DNA of 64,000 nucleotides, from NCBI GenBank assembly GCA_002397315.1, contig DHAE01000002.1, forward strand, positions 67,242 through 131,241. The letters are read 5' to 3'. Below are positions 20,314 through 27,832 of the stretch, piece by piece (the stretch's first letter is position 1; the number at the start of each line of letters is the position of its first letter). The stretch is from Comamonadaceae bacterium UBA4962 (lineage in GTDB: Bacteria > Pseudomonadota > Gammaproteobacteria > Burkholderiales > Burkholderiaceae_C). A program made the translations under genes and the position numbers. The notes beneath the pieces were generated by a model, which was not told where the DNA came from, made no database searches, and saw nothing but the letters and a program-made list of their open reading frames with translations.

Positions 20314-20471
20314 CGGTTGTATCCCTCCATATCGATCAGAACATTCCCGTCCGGAGCCCGGACGTACTCTTTGCCTTCGACCCACACGCCGCGGTGGATC
20401 TTGGTTTCCACTGCGCGGTCGGTGTAGCCGGTGTCGAGGCAGAACTTGGGGATTCGGATGAATCGCGCCAT
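20262..20471 (-). CDS. Excisionase-like small DNA-binding protein
   Basis: 69 residues. The ATG at 20,471 has AGGAGG six bases upstream; a GTG one codon earlier is less well spaced. The sequence (GYTDRAVETKIHRGVWVEGKEY) is typical of winged-helix Xis-like proteins next to phage integrases, which bend att DNA to favour excision. Its 3' end overlaps the integrase start, so the two are translationally linked. Confidence 0.7.
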   Translation of the reverse strand: MARFIRIPKFCLDTGYTDRAVETKIHRGVWVEGKEYVRAPDGNVLIDMEGYNRWAAKHHPEVLDHAATA

Positions 20472-21163
20472 CACGGTCCTCCTGGGGGTTGTGGTTGAGG
20501 GACGGCCGTGGAAGCACGGCGGCGCCAGCCATCAGCGGCCATCTGCAGCAGGCGCTCCTCGGTGTGCGTGCCGGCGTAGCCACCGTCTGCAACGTACCGA
20601 CCGCCGCACCGGCATGCGGCCACCCCGGCCTCGAAACATTCCCCATGCCCGCCGGTTCGCTGGATGTACAGCGAGATGTCCTGGCCGGCACAGAACGAGC
20701 ACGCTGGCAGGTGTAGAGCTGCGCCGCCTTTCTGGGGCTTGGGGGCTGGCGGTGCAGCCGTGGTGAGGACGGCGCGCAAGATGGCCGACACAGAGGGGTC
20801 GATGTTGATCGCTCTTCCCCGGGCGTCAGCGATCCTGGCTGCCATCGCGAGAAGTTCCTCTCGCGCGTCCTCGCTGATTGCCGCGCCAGTGGCGGCCGTG
20901 GCGGGGGACTGTGCAAGCGCCGCAATCTGACCGAGCCGGCGCTCTAGGGATTCAACCTCTTCGGCGGAAGCTGTGACGGTCGAGGCCGCAAATGCGGCGC
21001 GCAGGTGGGCCCGCCACCAATACCTGTCCTTCTCTCCAGCCGGCGGGCCGTCGAAGAACCAGCGACCGAAGAGCATGCCGTTCCCGCACAGGAAGTTCAC
21101 GACCGTTCGCAGGTCGGGCTGCGCCGGGCCGCTCGTGGTGCCGGTGGTGCTACTGTCGTTCAT
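20471..21163 (-). CDS. Hypothetical phage protein with Cys-rich C-terminus
   Basis: 230 residues, not recognised. An N-terminal aromatic block (FLCGNGMLFGRWFFDG) is followed by helical regions and a Cys-containing part (ACSFCAGQ, then CRCGGRYVADGGYAG) that could bind zinc. The segment RGRAINIDPSVSAILRAVL resembles GHAIAIPPMAATALRTVL in the upstream gene, so the two may be partly homologous. It overlaps the upstream stop by 4 bp and abuts xis. Confidence 0.6.
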   Translation of the reverse strand: MNDSSTTGTTSGPAQPDLRTVVNFLCGNGMLFGRWFFDGPPAGEKDRYWWRAHLRAAFAASTVTASAEEVESLERRLGQIAALAQSPATAATGAAISEDAREELLAMAARIADARGRAINIDPSVSAILRAVLTTAAPPAPKPQKGGAALHLPACSFCAGQDISLYIQRTGGHGECFEAGVAACRCGGRYVADGGYAGTHTEERLLQMAADGWRRRASTAVPQPQPPGGP

Positions 21164-22038
21164 ATGGTCCTTTCAGTGTCCGAAGGGTAGGCTGCGGCGC
21201 CCGCCTTGCTTGCCGTGTCCGCCCGGGCCCGGCGCTGTGGCAGCCGATCTATCCAGAGCGGTGGCTGGCCGATCCAGCGCAGAGGCTGGGTGGTGAGCAT
21301 CAGCGTGTCGTAGGAGCGCGACCACGCGCCGCGCACAGTGCCATCCCGGTGGTGCGTGCCGTGCAGCTCGGTGACGTGCAGCCGGGTGACGTGCACGGGC
21401 CCGTGCTCGGCTGGGGCATCCCGGAGCGCTTCCGTGTCGTCTGCGTACCGGCGCATCTGGTCGGGGCGGTAGAAGGTCTGCGTTCCACCGTCAACGGAAT
21501 GGTCCGGCTTGGGCAGCAGGGGGTAGACCTTCTCCCGAGCCTGCGGCGCGGCGTGGAGCACGGTGCGCAGCGCGGTGGCGGCCATCGGCGGGATAGCGAT
21601 GGCGTGGCCCTGGGCTTCCTCGATGAGGGTGGCCAGCGCTGCCGTTGCTTTCCGCGCCTCGGCCTGCTCGCCGGTGTTGGGGACGGCGGGGCGCTGGGGG
21701 GCTGCTGCTGCCGCACCGCCGGCTGCCGCCATGGCCGCGCGGACCAGCCGGCTGCACTGGGTGCGCGTCAGAGGCGGGACGATGTGCTGCATCTCGGTCA
21801 TGGCAGCATCGACCATCGCCGTTTCGGCGGGCTTCTCGGCATGCCGCGGGGCTCTGTCGTTCAGAACGGCGCGCGCATTCCGCCGAGCCTCCGCCAGAAG
21901 TTCCATGGCGGGGCCTTGGCCGGCCAGCACCATGTCTTTGTGCTGGTCATCGGTGCGCAGGCGCTCCAACGCACCGACGGCATGCTCGAGGTCGCGCAGC
22001 GCCTGGCGCGCGCGTGCATCAGTGGTGTGGGGAATCAT
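21160..22038 (-). CDS. Hypothetical phage protein
   Basis: 292 residues, not recognised. It is largely helical in the first two thirds (LEHAVGALERLRTDD, EQAEARKATAALATLIEEA). Its Ala-rich segment resembles one in the downstream neighbour. It is coupled to that gene by an ATGA overlap. Its place between the repressor and integrase suggests an accessory early function. Confidence 0.6.
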   Translation of the reverse strand: MIPHTTDARARQALRDLEHAVGALERLRTDDQHKDMVLAGQGPAMELLAEARRNARAVLNDRAPRHAEKPAETAMVDAAMTEMQHIVPPLTRTQCSRLVRAAMAAAGGAAAAAPQRPAVPNTGEQAEARKATAALATLIEEAQGHAIAIPPMAATALRTVLHAAPQAREKVYPLLPKPDHSVDGGTQTFYRPDQMRRYADDTEALRDAPAEHGPVHVTRLHVTELHGTHHRDGTVRGAWSRSYDTLMLTTQPLRWIGQPPLWIDRLPQRRARADTASKAGAAAYPSDTERTI

Positions 22039-22069
22039 GATTTGCTCCTTCTGCTGGGGCTCACGGGGC

Positions 22070-22762
22070 TCATTGCACCGGGAACACGTCGCGCTCGGGC
22101 AGTCGATCGCCGAACAGCTCTGCGATGTCGTTCAGCACTTCGTTCACCGGCATGCCCAACATGTCCGCGATCTGCTCGGCGGAGTAGACGGGCTGGCCGC
22201 TGGCGTCCACGAATTTCGTCTCGGGCAGCATCTTCATTTCCGCGGCGACTTCACGAATGGCCTGCAGGAACAGCGGCGGCGCGTGCCGCACAGCCTGGTC
22301 CCACAGCTGCCGGTTCTCCGGCATCTGCACCACGGCGTCGCCATGCAGTTCCTGCAGTTCGTTCAGGCGCTCCATCGCTTCCACGAACTTCGGGTGGTGG
22401 GGCGGCAGGGCCGGTGCCGGCCGCTCGCGCAAGTCCAGCCCGTCCAACATGCCCGATTCGCGGAGGGCGTTGAAGAACTCCTCATCGGGCAGCTCGCTCG
22501 TGAGGAGCACCACTGGCACGGCGACTTCATCGAAGCGCGCGCCCGCCGCAGCAGCATCGACAAGCGCGGTGATGTCGGCGGCGGGGATGGTGGGCTGCCG
22601 CCGCAGTGCGGCAATGACGGCATCGAACCCCTTGCGGATCCGCGCCTGTGCGTCGGGGAACGCCGCGTTGCCGGGTTCGCTGTAGGCGAGGGTCAGGTGG
22701 AGGAGCAGTTCGGCCGTCGTGTGGGTCACTGCCTCCGGGGCGGCGTGTGCGCTGGTATTCAT
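22070..22762 (-). CDS. Hypothetical phage protein with C-terminal HTH-like segment
   Basis: 230 residues, not recognised. The ATG at 22,762 begins MNTSAHAAPEA. The protein is acidic and helical. The segment SAEQIADMLGMPVNEVLNDI near the C-terminus looks like a helix-turn-helix, so DNA binding is possible. Confidence 0.55.
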   Translation of the reverse strand: MNTSAHAAPEAVTHTTAELLLHLTLAYSEPGNAAFPDAQARIRKGFDAVIAALRRQPTIPAADITALVDAAAAGARFDEVAVPVVLLTSELPDEEFFNALRESGMLDGLDLRERPAPALPPHHPKFVEAMERLNELQELHGDAVVQMPENRQLWDQAVRHAPPLFLQAIREVAAEMKMLPETKFVDASGQPVYSAEQIADMLGMPVNEVLNDIAELFGDRLPERDVFPVQ

Positions 22763-22827
22763 GGATGGGCTTTCTTGAAGGTGGGGCTTCGCCCGGCCCG
22801 CGCGGGTCATGCGGGGGGGTAGGGTGG

Positions 22828-23445
22828 TCAGGCCGTCGCGGCCGGGGCTTCGGAGCTGCTGCTGTGGCGAACGCCCGGCCGCCGGGGCTGCTTGGCCAGG
22901 CGGTCGTACAGCAGCACGTTGACCGTGGCGGCGAGGTTCATGCAGAAACGCGTGGGCACGAAGACGACATGGCGGCACTGCTGCACGATCGACGCCGGCA
23001 GGCTGCCGTCCTCCGGGCCGAGGATGTAGAAGGCGCGCTCCGGATGCACGAACTGCGGCAGGGGCGTGGCGCTGGGGATGAACTCCACGGCCACCGGGAC
23101 GGCGCCCACCGGCATGGCATCCAGCAGCTCCGGCACCTCGATGGTGGGTATGTGCTTCCAGGCCTCCTGCGTATCGGTGGGCGCGCGGGCGAAGCGGTGG
23201 CCCGCCACGGCCACCAGGCGAACGTCGTAGCACCCGGCCGCCCGCATCACCTCGCCCATGTTCAGCGCGTTCTTCGGACGGTGCAGGCCGATGGCGGCGT
23301 AGCCCCGTGCCTGCATGGCGGCGATCGCGGGTGCACTATCCGCAGGCGGCGGAGCCACAGGGGGCTGCTCGCGGCGGCGTTCGGGTAGCTCGCTACGTCG
23401 GCCGGCGGATCGGCCAGGCGGGTACATGGAAATGCGTGTGCTCAT
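22828..23445 (-). CDS. SpoU/TrmH-type RNA 2'-O-methyltransferase on the prophage
   Basis: 205 residues. SPOUT-family blocks are visible: ALNMGEVMRAAGCYDVRLV (motif 1-like), FYILGPEDGSLPASIV (motif 2) and VFVPTRFCMNLAATVNVLLYDRL (motif 3). Such enzymes methylate a ribose in tRNA or rRNA using S-adenosylmethionine through a trefoil knot. The usual serine before the motif 3 asparagine is replaced by methionine (CMN). The gene overlaps its upstream neighbour by one base and so belongs to the prophage leftward operon. The substrate is unknown. Confidence 0.8.
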   Translation of the reverse strand: MSTRISMYPPGRSAGRRSELPERRREQPPVAPPPADSAPAIAAMQARGYAAIGLHRPKNALNMGEVMRAAGCYDVRLVAVAGHRFARAPTDTQEAWKHIPTIEVPELLDAMPVGAVPVAVEFIPSATPLPQFVHPERAFYILGPEDGSLPASIVQQCRHVVFVPTRFCMNLAATVNVLLYDRLAKQPRRPGVRHSSSSEAPAATA

Positions 23446-23936
23446 CAGCTCGCTCCCTCCGTCCTGATGCTGGTGAGGGTGCGCATGTGGGCGTCCATCA
23501 GCGGTTTCGTCTCGCGCAAGATCAGGTTCGCCAGCGCGTGCGCGTCTTCCCGGGCATCCGACAGGTTGCGGAAATCGACATTGCGATTCAGCCAGCGGGC
23601 GGCGGCGATCAGGCGGCGCGCCACGCGCACGGCATCCGAGCCGTGGCTGGCCTGCTCCACCTCCGGATAGGCCGTTTCGTCCAGCCGGACGGTGCCCTCT
23701 TCGGGGTACTGGCTCATCCAGCAGTAGAGCCCCTGGGGCTCAACGCCGCGCGCTGTTTGGCGCTCGGGCCCGGCCTGGATGCAGAGCACTGCGGACAGCT
23801 GTTCTGCCGTGCCGTCGGGGGCGATCAGGCTCAGGGCATCGCGCAGCCGGAAGCCGGTGACGTGGAGTGCGGGCCCGCGCCCGCCCGGCAGGACGGATGC
23901 GGCGGCGTAGCCGGGGGTGGTGGCAGTCTGGTGCAT
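23445..23936 (-). CDS. Hypothetical phage protein
   Basis: 163 residues, not recognised. The ATG at 23,936 has AGGAGG upstream. The C-terminal half is helical and basic (AVRVARRLIAAARWLNRN). It is coupled by a one-base stop/start overlap to the methyltransferase gene, so it may be a partner of that enzyme (inference only). Confidence 0.55.
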   Translation of the reverse strand: MHQTATTPGYAAASVLPGGRGPALHVTGFRLRDALSLIAPDGTAEQLSAVLCIQAGPERQTARGVEPQGLYCWMSQYPEEGTVRLDETAYPEVEQASHGSDAVRVARRLIAAARWLNRNVDFRNLSDAREDAHALANLILRETKPLMDAHMRTLTSIRTEGAS

Positions 23937-23957
23937 GGGGTTGCCTCCTGGTGCTGG

Positions 23958-24194
23958 TCAAGGCCGCTCGCGCAGGCATTCGACGGTGCTGCGGTCGATC
24001 CACACGGCGGTGGCGCCGGGCTCGCACGCGCGTTGCGCCGTCAGGTCGCGGTGTGCCTGGGCGGCGGCCACTGCCGGGGCGTTCGCTTCGGCCTCTGCGG
24101 CCCGCGTGTCGTCGTGCTGCGCCCAGAGGAACGCGAGCAGCACGAGAACCAGGCCGGCGGCGGTGGTGTAGTTGGGGCTGGGGGTGGAGCTCAT
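23958..24194 (-). CDS. Small single-pass membrane protein
   Basis: 78 residues from the ATG at 24,194 (MSSTPSPNY). One transmembrane helix (AAGLVLVLLAFLWA) is followed by an Ala/Glu-rich helix and a short Cys-containing tail. Lysis-module accessory proteins look similar, but its location in the early leftward arm argues against that. Function unknown. Confidence 0.5.
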   Translation of the reverse strand: MSSTPSPNYTTAAGLVLVLLAFLWAQHDDTRAAEAEANAPAVAAAQAHRDLTAQRACEPGATAVWIDRSTVECLRERP

Positions 24195-24213
24195 CGGGTT
24201 CTCCGGGGCTGGG

Positions 24214-24243
24214 TAAAAAAAAGCCCGGCACGAAGGCCGGGCG
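24214..24243 (-). terminator. Rho-independent terminator, minus strand
   Basis: On the minus strand GCCCGGC pairs with GCCGGGC around CTTCGT and is followed by eight T. It lies after the 24,288-24,671 gene and would stop or attenuate leftward transcription before the small membrane protein and int genes. Confidence 0.88.
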
Positions 24244-24287
24244 AAAGGCGGCACGGGGCCGCCGGGGGGAGGAGACGGTGGGGGCGC

Positions 24288-24671
24288 TCAGTGCTCCATG
24301 CGGTGCACGCGAGAGCCCAGGTTGCGCCACGGGTGGTTCGGCGCCGGGCCCGCGTTCAGGGCCTGAATCGTCCGATCCTCCGGGGACAGGGACGGATCAG
24401 TCCCCGGCGGCGGGGGAGGCAGTTCCGGGTGGGCCCGCTCTTCGCTGCCTTCCTGCTGCTCGATGAAGGGCAGGGTGATGGCGCCCTGGACCACGCGGGC
24501 GTATTCCACTTCGACCTTGGACATTTCGATGAGCAGGCGCGACGTGTCGCACACGAGGCGGGCTCGGTCGAGGTCAATCGGCTTGTCCTGGTCCACCAAG
24601 TTGTCGAGCTGCCGGAAAAGCGTCTCGCGCAGGTGGTCGATGTTCTTGCCTTTGGTCTTGCTCGGGGTCAT
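24288..24671 (-). CDS. Hypothetical phage protein
   Basis: 127 residues, ATG at 24,671 preceded by AGGAG. The N-terminal helical part (LRETLFRQLDNLVD, then DRARLVCDTSRLLIEMSKVEVEYA) resembles the start of the overlapping upstream gene, so the two may be tandem paralogues. A proline-rich tail follows. Not recognised. Confidence 0.55.
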   Translation of the reverse strand: MTPSKTKGKNIDHLRETLFRQLDNLVDQDKPIDLDRARLVCDTSRLLIEMSKVEVEYARVVQGAITLPFIEQQEGSEERAHPELPPPPPGTDPSLSPEDRTIQALNAGPAPNHPWRNLGSRVHRMEH

Positions 24672-24840
24672 GGTTTCTCCTGGGAAAGGGGTTGCGGGTC
24701 TGGAGAAGCATCGCGTCTATTGCAGCCCGCGCGGTTTCTCCGATTAAGAGTGCTTTTTCGATGCTGGAATTGCCGCTGTCCATTGCAGCGAGCGCGTTTT
24801 CCAAACGTTTTTTTGCGAGTGAAAAATCAGTGTGGTCCAT
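24574..24840 (-). CDS. Small hypothetical protein overlapping its neighbour by about 98 bp
   Basis: 88 residues. The ATG at 24,840 is three bases after the stop of the 24,844 gene. The first 50 residues (LAKKRLENALAAMDSG, ETARAAIDAMLLQ) resemble the start of the next gene; the last 30 are the out-of-frame reading of that gene's beginning. Either the C-terminus is simply overprinted, or a frameshift once separated a fused duplicate. Confidence 0.45.
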   Translation of the reverse strand: MDHTDFSLAKKRLENALAAMDSGNSSIEKALLIGETARAAIDAMLLQTRNPFPRRNHDPEQDQRQEHRPPARDAFPAARQLGGPGQAD

Positions 24841-24843
24841 GAA

Positions 24844-25899
24844 CTACCTTTTTCCTCGGAGGCGAAAGATTCTTTTTTCTACGGACCTGGTGCTGCGCCC
24901 CAGCCGTCCGGCGATTTGGGCGTGGGTATGTGTGGGAAGAAGTTCGTTAATTAATGCATCTTCACAGAATGTATAAGGCGCTGATTTTTTCGTTTTAGCG
25001 ACTATGGCCCCTGCTGCGCGAAGTTTAGCCATCCTGTTTTGCACCGAGCTGAAAGATCGTCCCAAAATTTCCGCTATCCTTCCAGTAGTATGCTGCAAAT
25101 ACAACTGCTTTATGGCTTCGTCATCTTCGGGGCTGAAGCGGTTCTTTCTTTTAGAAAAATCATCTTTATTGAGCGATAAAGTGGCTCTGTTAATTTTCTC
25201 TAATTCGATGAGCCGTCGGGCGAATTGCTTTCTCAAGTCAACCAACGTCACCTCTTCAGCGGATACCGTCCTCCGCACAAGCCTCATGTTGCCCGCCGTG
25301 CGAGGCATTCCGCTTTTGACCTGCAAAATCCAGCCATCGGGGATCGGTCCATTGGTCCGCTCCCATTCGATTACGTCGAGTCGCTTCCAATCGGTGTCAG
25401 GATTGCCGCTGGCAGAAATCTTCTGCTCTGCTAAGCCGTTGTAATTTCTACGAATATGCCCCACGGGATAGCCGCAATTATTGGCTTCGTCAGTCTTATT
25501 CCTTCGAAGCACAAGATTATCGCAGGAGCGGGGCTTGTCGGAAGGGCAATGTAAGTGAAAGCCGTCCGGAACCGGGCCAAATCTTTCTTCCCATTCGATG
25601 ACTTCAATACGCTTCCAATCGGTATGCTTATTGCCGGTAGCAGCGACTTTCTTTTCTAACACGCCGTAATAACTATTTTTCCGGGTATAGCCTATCGGGT
25701 AGCCGTTTTGGTCGGGTCTTATCCGTTTGCCTTGCGTTCTGCTGATGCCTTGGAGGCTCGCAGCTTGATATAGCGCCGAGGGAGTGCAGCCGAGCTTTGC
25801 CGCTAATTCCCTCGTTGGTGTGATCCGGTACTGGGACCGCAGAACAGTGAGCGCTTCTTCCGTCCAGAATAGGCGCTTCTCGGCCTTTGCTCGTGCCAT
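24844..25899 (-). CDS. Multi-domain DNA-binding protein with duplicated HNH-like modules
   Basis: 351 residues; ATG at 25,899 with AGGAG upstream. Composition is clearly more AT-rich than the flanks. Layout: an HTH-like segment (WTEEALTVLRSQY, LAAKLGCTPSALYQ); two tandem copies of a domain of about 70 residues (GYPIGYTRKN to NLVLRRN and GYPVGHIRRN to NMRLVRR), each with a WE..GP.PDG signature like phage HNH endonucleases; then two SANT/GcrA-like helices (EDDEAIKQLYLQ with IAEILGRSFSSVQNRM, and IAGRLGRSTRSVEKR). The canonical catalytic histidines of HNH are not evident, so it may bind rather than cut DNA. Likely a late acquisition. Confidence 0.6.
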   Translation of the reverse strand: MARAKAEKRLFWTEEALTVLRSQYRITPTRELAAKLGCTPSALYQAASLQGISRTQGKRIRPDQNGYPIGYTRKNSYYGVLEKKVAATGNKHTDWKRIEVIEWEERFGPVPDGFHLHCPSDKPRSCDNLVLRRNKTDEANNCGYPVGHIRRNYNGLAEQKISASGNPDTDWKRLDVIEWERTNGPIPDGWILQVKSGMPRTAGNMRLVRRTVSAEEVTLVDLRKQFARRLIELEKINRATLSLNKDDFSKRKNRFSPEDDEAIKQLYLQHTTGRIAEILGRSFSSVQNRMAKLRAAGAIVAKTKKSAPYTFCEDALINELLPTHTHAQIAGRLGRSTRSVEKRIFRLRGKR

Positions 25900-25914
25900 A
25901 AAGCCGTCTCCTAG

Positions 25915-25976
25915 AAAAATGGGCTCCCAGCTGGAGCCCATTCAGAATAAAAATGCCGTGGTCGCGAGTAGCGACC
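25915..25976 (-). terminator. Hairpin/terminator region before the HNH-like gene
   Basis: On the minus strand ATGGGCTCC pairs with GGAGCCCAT around AGCTG, then a run of T (25,915-25,942). Just before it is a second hairpin GGTCGC/GCGACC (25,960-25,976) followed by ATTTTTA. Both would end transcripts of the 26,051-26,284 gene. Confidence 0.72.
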
Positions 25977-26050
25977 TCGCCGGGGAATTAGGGAGGGAGG
26001 GAGGAGAGAGCCCCGGCGCGGCTGAAAACTGGTGGGAGAGGATGCAGGCG

Positions 26051-26284
26051 TCAGGTCGCAGCGGCTTCGATCTGGGCCAGCTCCACCACGCTGGGCATGG
26101 TGGGCAGGGGTGCATTGTGCGCCAGCGAAGCGATTGTCCACCCGTGCAGGTAGGCATCCATCAGCTTCAATAGGTTGCCGGCCTCGATGGCACGCGTGAC
26201 GAATCCGGGGTTCAAGGCCGGGGCTCTGCCCTTGCCGGCCCGGAAGGCTTCGACGCCGGCCATCTTCGCTTCGCTGATCTGCAT
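26051..26284 (-). CDS. Small hypothetical phage protein
   Basis: 77 residues. The ATG at 26,284 has AGGAG six bases upstream; an earlier ATG touches that site and is unlikely. The sequence is a compact mix of helices (FVTRAIEAGNLLKLMDAYLHGW) and is not recognised. It is boxed between two terminator-like hairpins (25,915 and 26,298), so it may have its own promoter or depend on antitermination. Confidence 0.6.
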   Translation of the reverse strand: MQISEAKMAGVEAFRAGKGRAPALNPGFVTRAIEAGNLLKLMDAYLHGWTIASLAHNAPLPTMPSVVELAQIEAAAT

Positions 26285-26297
26285 GTGCATCTCCTGG

Positions 26298-26338
26298 AAA
26301 AACCGAAGCCGGCTCTGGGGAAGGTGGCTTCGGTTTTT
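26298..26338. terminator. Bidirectional terminator hairpin
   Basis: A perfect 13-bp inverted repeat AAAAACCGAAGCC/GGCTTCGGTTTTT with a 15-nt loop, so a T run follows the stem on both strands. It directly precedes the ribosome-binding site of the 26,284 gene on the minus strand. Confidence 0.9.
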
Positions 26339-26691
26339 GCCCTCGTGGAGGGCTGCAGGTGGGAGGGAACGACCTCCGCTGTACACCACCTGGTTGCGTG
26401 TTGCTGCTCTTGGCCGCGCGCTTTTCTGCCGCCTCAACCAGCACGTCACGCCGCTGGTCTACGCCCGCTTCCCATCCAAGGGCTGCCACAACCTGGTGGG
26501 TTTCCACCAGATTGCGATCCGCAGGGAACGTGTTTTTAAGGATCGGGAGGGCTGCTCACAATCGATGGGCCCCGCGCTGTGCCGGCTGATGCGGCGGAAG
26601 CGATGGGTGTACTTTAGCGCACTAAATATGGCTTGTATAGCTGGCTGCGAAAAAAAAGTTGAGCAAGCTAAACGAGAGGGCGTTGGGGGCA
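26339..26691. other. Gap between two minus-strand terminators; regulated leader or small ORF
   Basis: About 350 bp without a convincing gene. A minus-strand GTG frame from 26,507 (VETHQVVAALGWEAGVDQ) looks coding for some 45 codons but lacks a ribosome-binding site and runs through the terminator. A minus-strand promoter-like segment around 26,623-26,651 (TTCGCA, 17 bp, TATTTA) overlaps an operator-like site (26,613-26,626). A short repressible RNA, ending at 26,298, is a reasonable alternative to a protein. Confidence 0.4.
26613..26626 (-). promoter_or_regulatory. Third repressor operator-like site
   Basis: On the minus strand TTTAGTGCGCTAAA, a 14-bp near-perfect palindrome matching the cro-promoter site TATAGTGTGCTAAA at 12 of 14 positions. 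The bases on both sides (CATAT before, GT after) also match that promoter. Confidence 0.65.
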
Positions 26692-26715
26692 AAAAAAACC
26701 CGCCTATGGCGGGTT
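26692..26715 (-). terminator. Rho-independent terminator after the repressor gene
   Basis: On the minus strand AACCCGCC pairs with GGCGGGTT around ATA and is followed by a T run. It lies 33 bp after the repressor stop. Confidence 0.9.
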
Positions 26716-26748
26716 CGTGTTTGGACGCGGGGGCTGACGGTGGGTCAA

Positions 26749-27396
26749 TCAGAGAAACACTTCCAGCCTTCCGATCACCACTCCACACAGCACCGTGTCG
26801 GTGTCGAGTTTCATGATGCGATCCGGCCAGTTGGGGTTCAGGGCCATGAGCATGCGTACATCGCCTTCCACGAGCAACTGCTTGAACGTCGCTTCCGACT
26901 CGGCATCGCGGCGCACCACCACTAGGGATCGATGCTGGGCATCACGATCCGGGTCTACGAAGATCCGATCCCCCTCCTTGAAGGAAACGGGCCCAGAGGG
27001 GTTGTACATGCTTGCACCCTTGACGGTGAGCACGTAGGTGTGAGGGCCATGCCGCACTGGGCAGGGCAGCCAGTCCTCCGCGTCACCTGGCTGAAAGTTG
27101 TCAACGATCTGGCTCCACGCGCCTGCTTGAACCCAAGAAATCAACGGTACTGCTCCCGCATTCTCTGTTTTTGTTGTGTTCGCCACCGTCTTCGGACCCT
27201 TGCCCGTGATCAGCCAAGACGCCCGGAAGCCGGTGGCGGCTTCGATGCCCTGTGCTGACTCGGCCTTAAGGGTTTTGGTTTCCCCTTTCAGCCACTGGGT
27301 CACAGCCCCAGGAGTCTTCCCTGCTGCGCGCGCGATGTCGGCATTGCTTGCGCCAGAGGCATCCATCGCCTCCCGGATTCGATCAGCCAAAGTCAT
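26749..27396 (-). CDS. LexA-like self-cleaving prophage repressor (HTH-XRE + S24)
   Basis: 215 residues from ATG 27,396 (MTLADRIREAMDAS). N-terminal XRE helix-turn-helix (NADIARAAGKTPGAVTQWLKGE) and C-terminal S24 peptidase domain. The Ala-Gly cleavage site is in SWVQAGAW, the nucleophile Ser in VKGASMYNPSG and the general-base Lys in SEATFKQL. So this is a CI-type lysogeny repressor that should cleave itself in the RecA-dependent SOS response. It is divergent from a Cro-like gene, with operator sites between them and one more 0.8 kb away. Confidence 0.92.
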   Translation of the reverse strand: MTLADRIREAMDASGASNADIARAAGKTPGAVTQWLKGETKTLKAESAQGIEAATGFRASWLITGKGPKTVANTTKTENAGAVPLISWVQAGAWSQIVDNFQPGDAEDWLPCPVRHGPHTYVLTVKGASMYNPSGPVSFKEGDRIFVDPDRDAQHRSLVVVRRDAESEATFKQLLVEGDVRMLMALNPNWPDRIMKLDTDTVLCGVVIGRLEVFL

Positions 27397-27421
27397 GGGC
27401 TGAATTAAGCCACCTAAAGCG

Positions 27422-27435
27422 TTTAGTGTGCTCCC
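27422..27435 (+). promoter_or_regulatory. Operator half-site next to the cro -35 region
   Basis: TTTAGTGTGCTCCC matches the left arm and centre of the operator consensus TWTAGTGYGCTAAA but has lost the right arm. The overlapping CTAAAGCGTTTAG (27,414-27,426) is an alternative small palindrome. It covers the presumed -35 of the cro promoter. Confidence 0.55.
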
Positions 27436-27443
27436 TGAAAACA

Positions 27444-27457
27444 TATAGTGTGCTAAA
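27444..27457 (+). promoter_or_regulatory. Operator overlapping the cro -10 box
   Basis: TATAGTGTGCTAAA contains a -10-like TATAGT (27,444-27,449) 17 bp before the Cro-like ATG. Repressor bound here would block the rightward early promoter. The transcript leader would be only about 10 nt, and no ribosome-binding site is visible. Confidence 0.65.
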
Positions 27458-27465
27458 GTGTGTCC

Positions 27466-27681
27466 ATGAAGACGCAACAGGCCATCAATCACGCAGGTTC
27501 GGCCAAGAGCTTGGCGAGCCTTCTGGGCATCACCCCGGGCGCAATTTCCCAGTGGTCCGAAGACATGCCCGAGGCGCGTGTCTGGCAACTCCGAGTTCTC
27601 CGTCCGGAGTGGTTTGACGTTGGGCCTGGCCCGGCTCTTCATCCTGCTTCCGCCGGTGCGGAAGAACTCGCCCACCCCTGA
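27466..27681 (+). CDS. Cro-like DNA-binding protein
   Basis: 71 residues. A Cro/YdaS-type helix-turn-helix: QQAINHAGSAKSLASLLGITPGAISQW. It is divergent from the LexA-like repressor and starts just after an operator, the standard place for the protein that switches to lytic growth. The ATG at 27,466 has no Shine-Dalgarno and a very short predicted leader. Confidence 0.82.
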   Translation: MKTQQAINHAGSAKSLASLLGITPGAISQWSEDMPEARVWQLRVLRPEWFDVGPGPALHPASAGAEELAHP

Positions 27682-27832
27682 AGGCCGAACACGCGCGGGC
27701 ATCCCCGCCGACGCCGCATCCGGCACGCCTCCCGCGCGCCGTCGCGAACAGGCCTTGTTGGGCCCGCTCGCACTGCTTCCTGCATGGCAGCGGCCGTGTC
27801 ACGCCGCGCCCCTTTTTTATCTTGAGGACCGC

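Noticed and set aside
19102..20925. 607-residue integrase extending to 20,925
   Set aside because: The upstream part is the out-of-frame reading of the excisionase-like and 20,471 genes; the integrase fold starts at 20,313.
26175..26816. 213-codon plus-strand frame next to the repressor
   Set aside because: It runs through two terminators and opposite the 26,051-26,284 gene, has no ribosome-binding site, and its composition is not protein-like.
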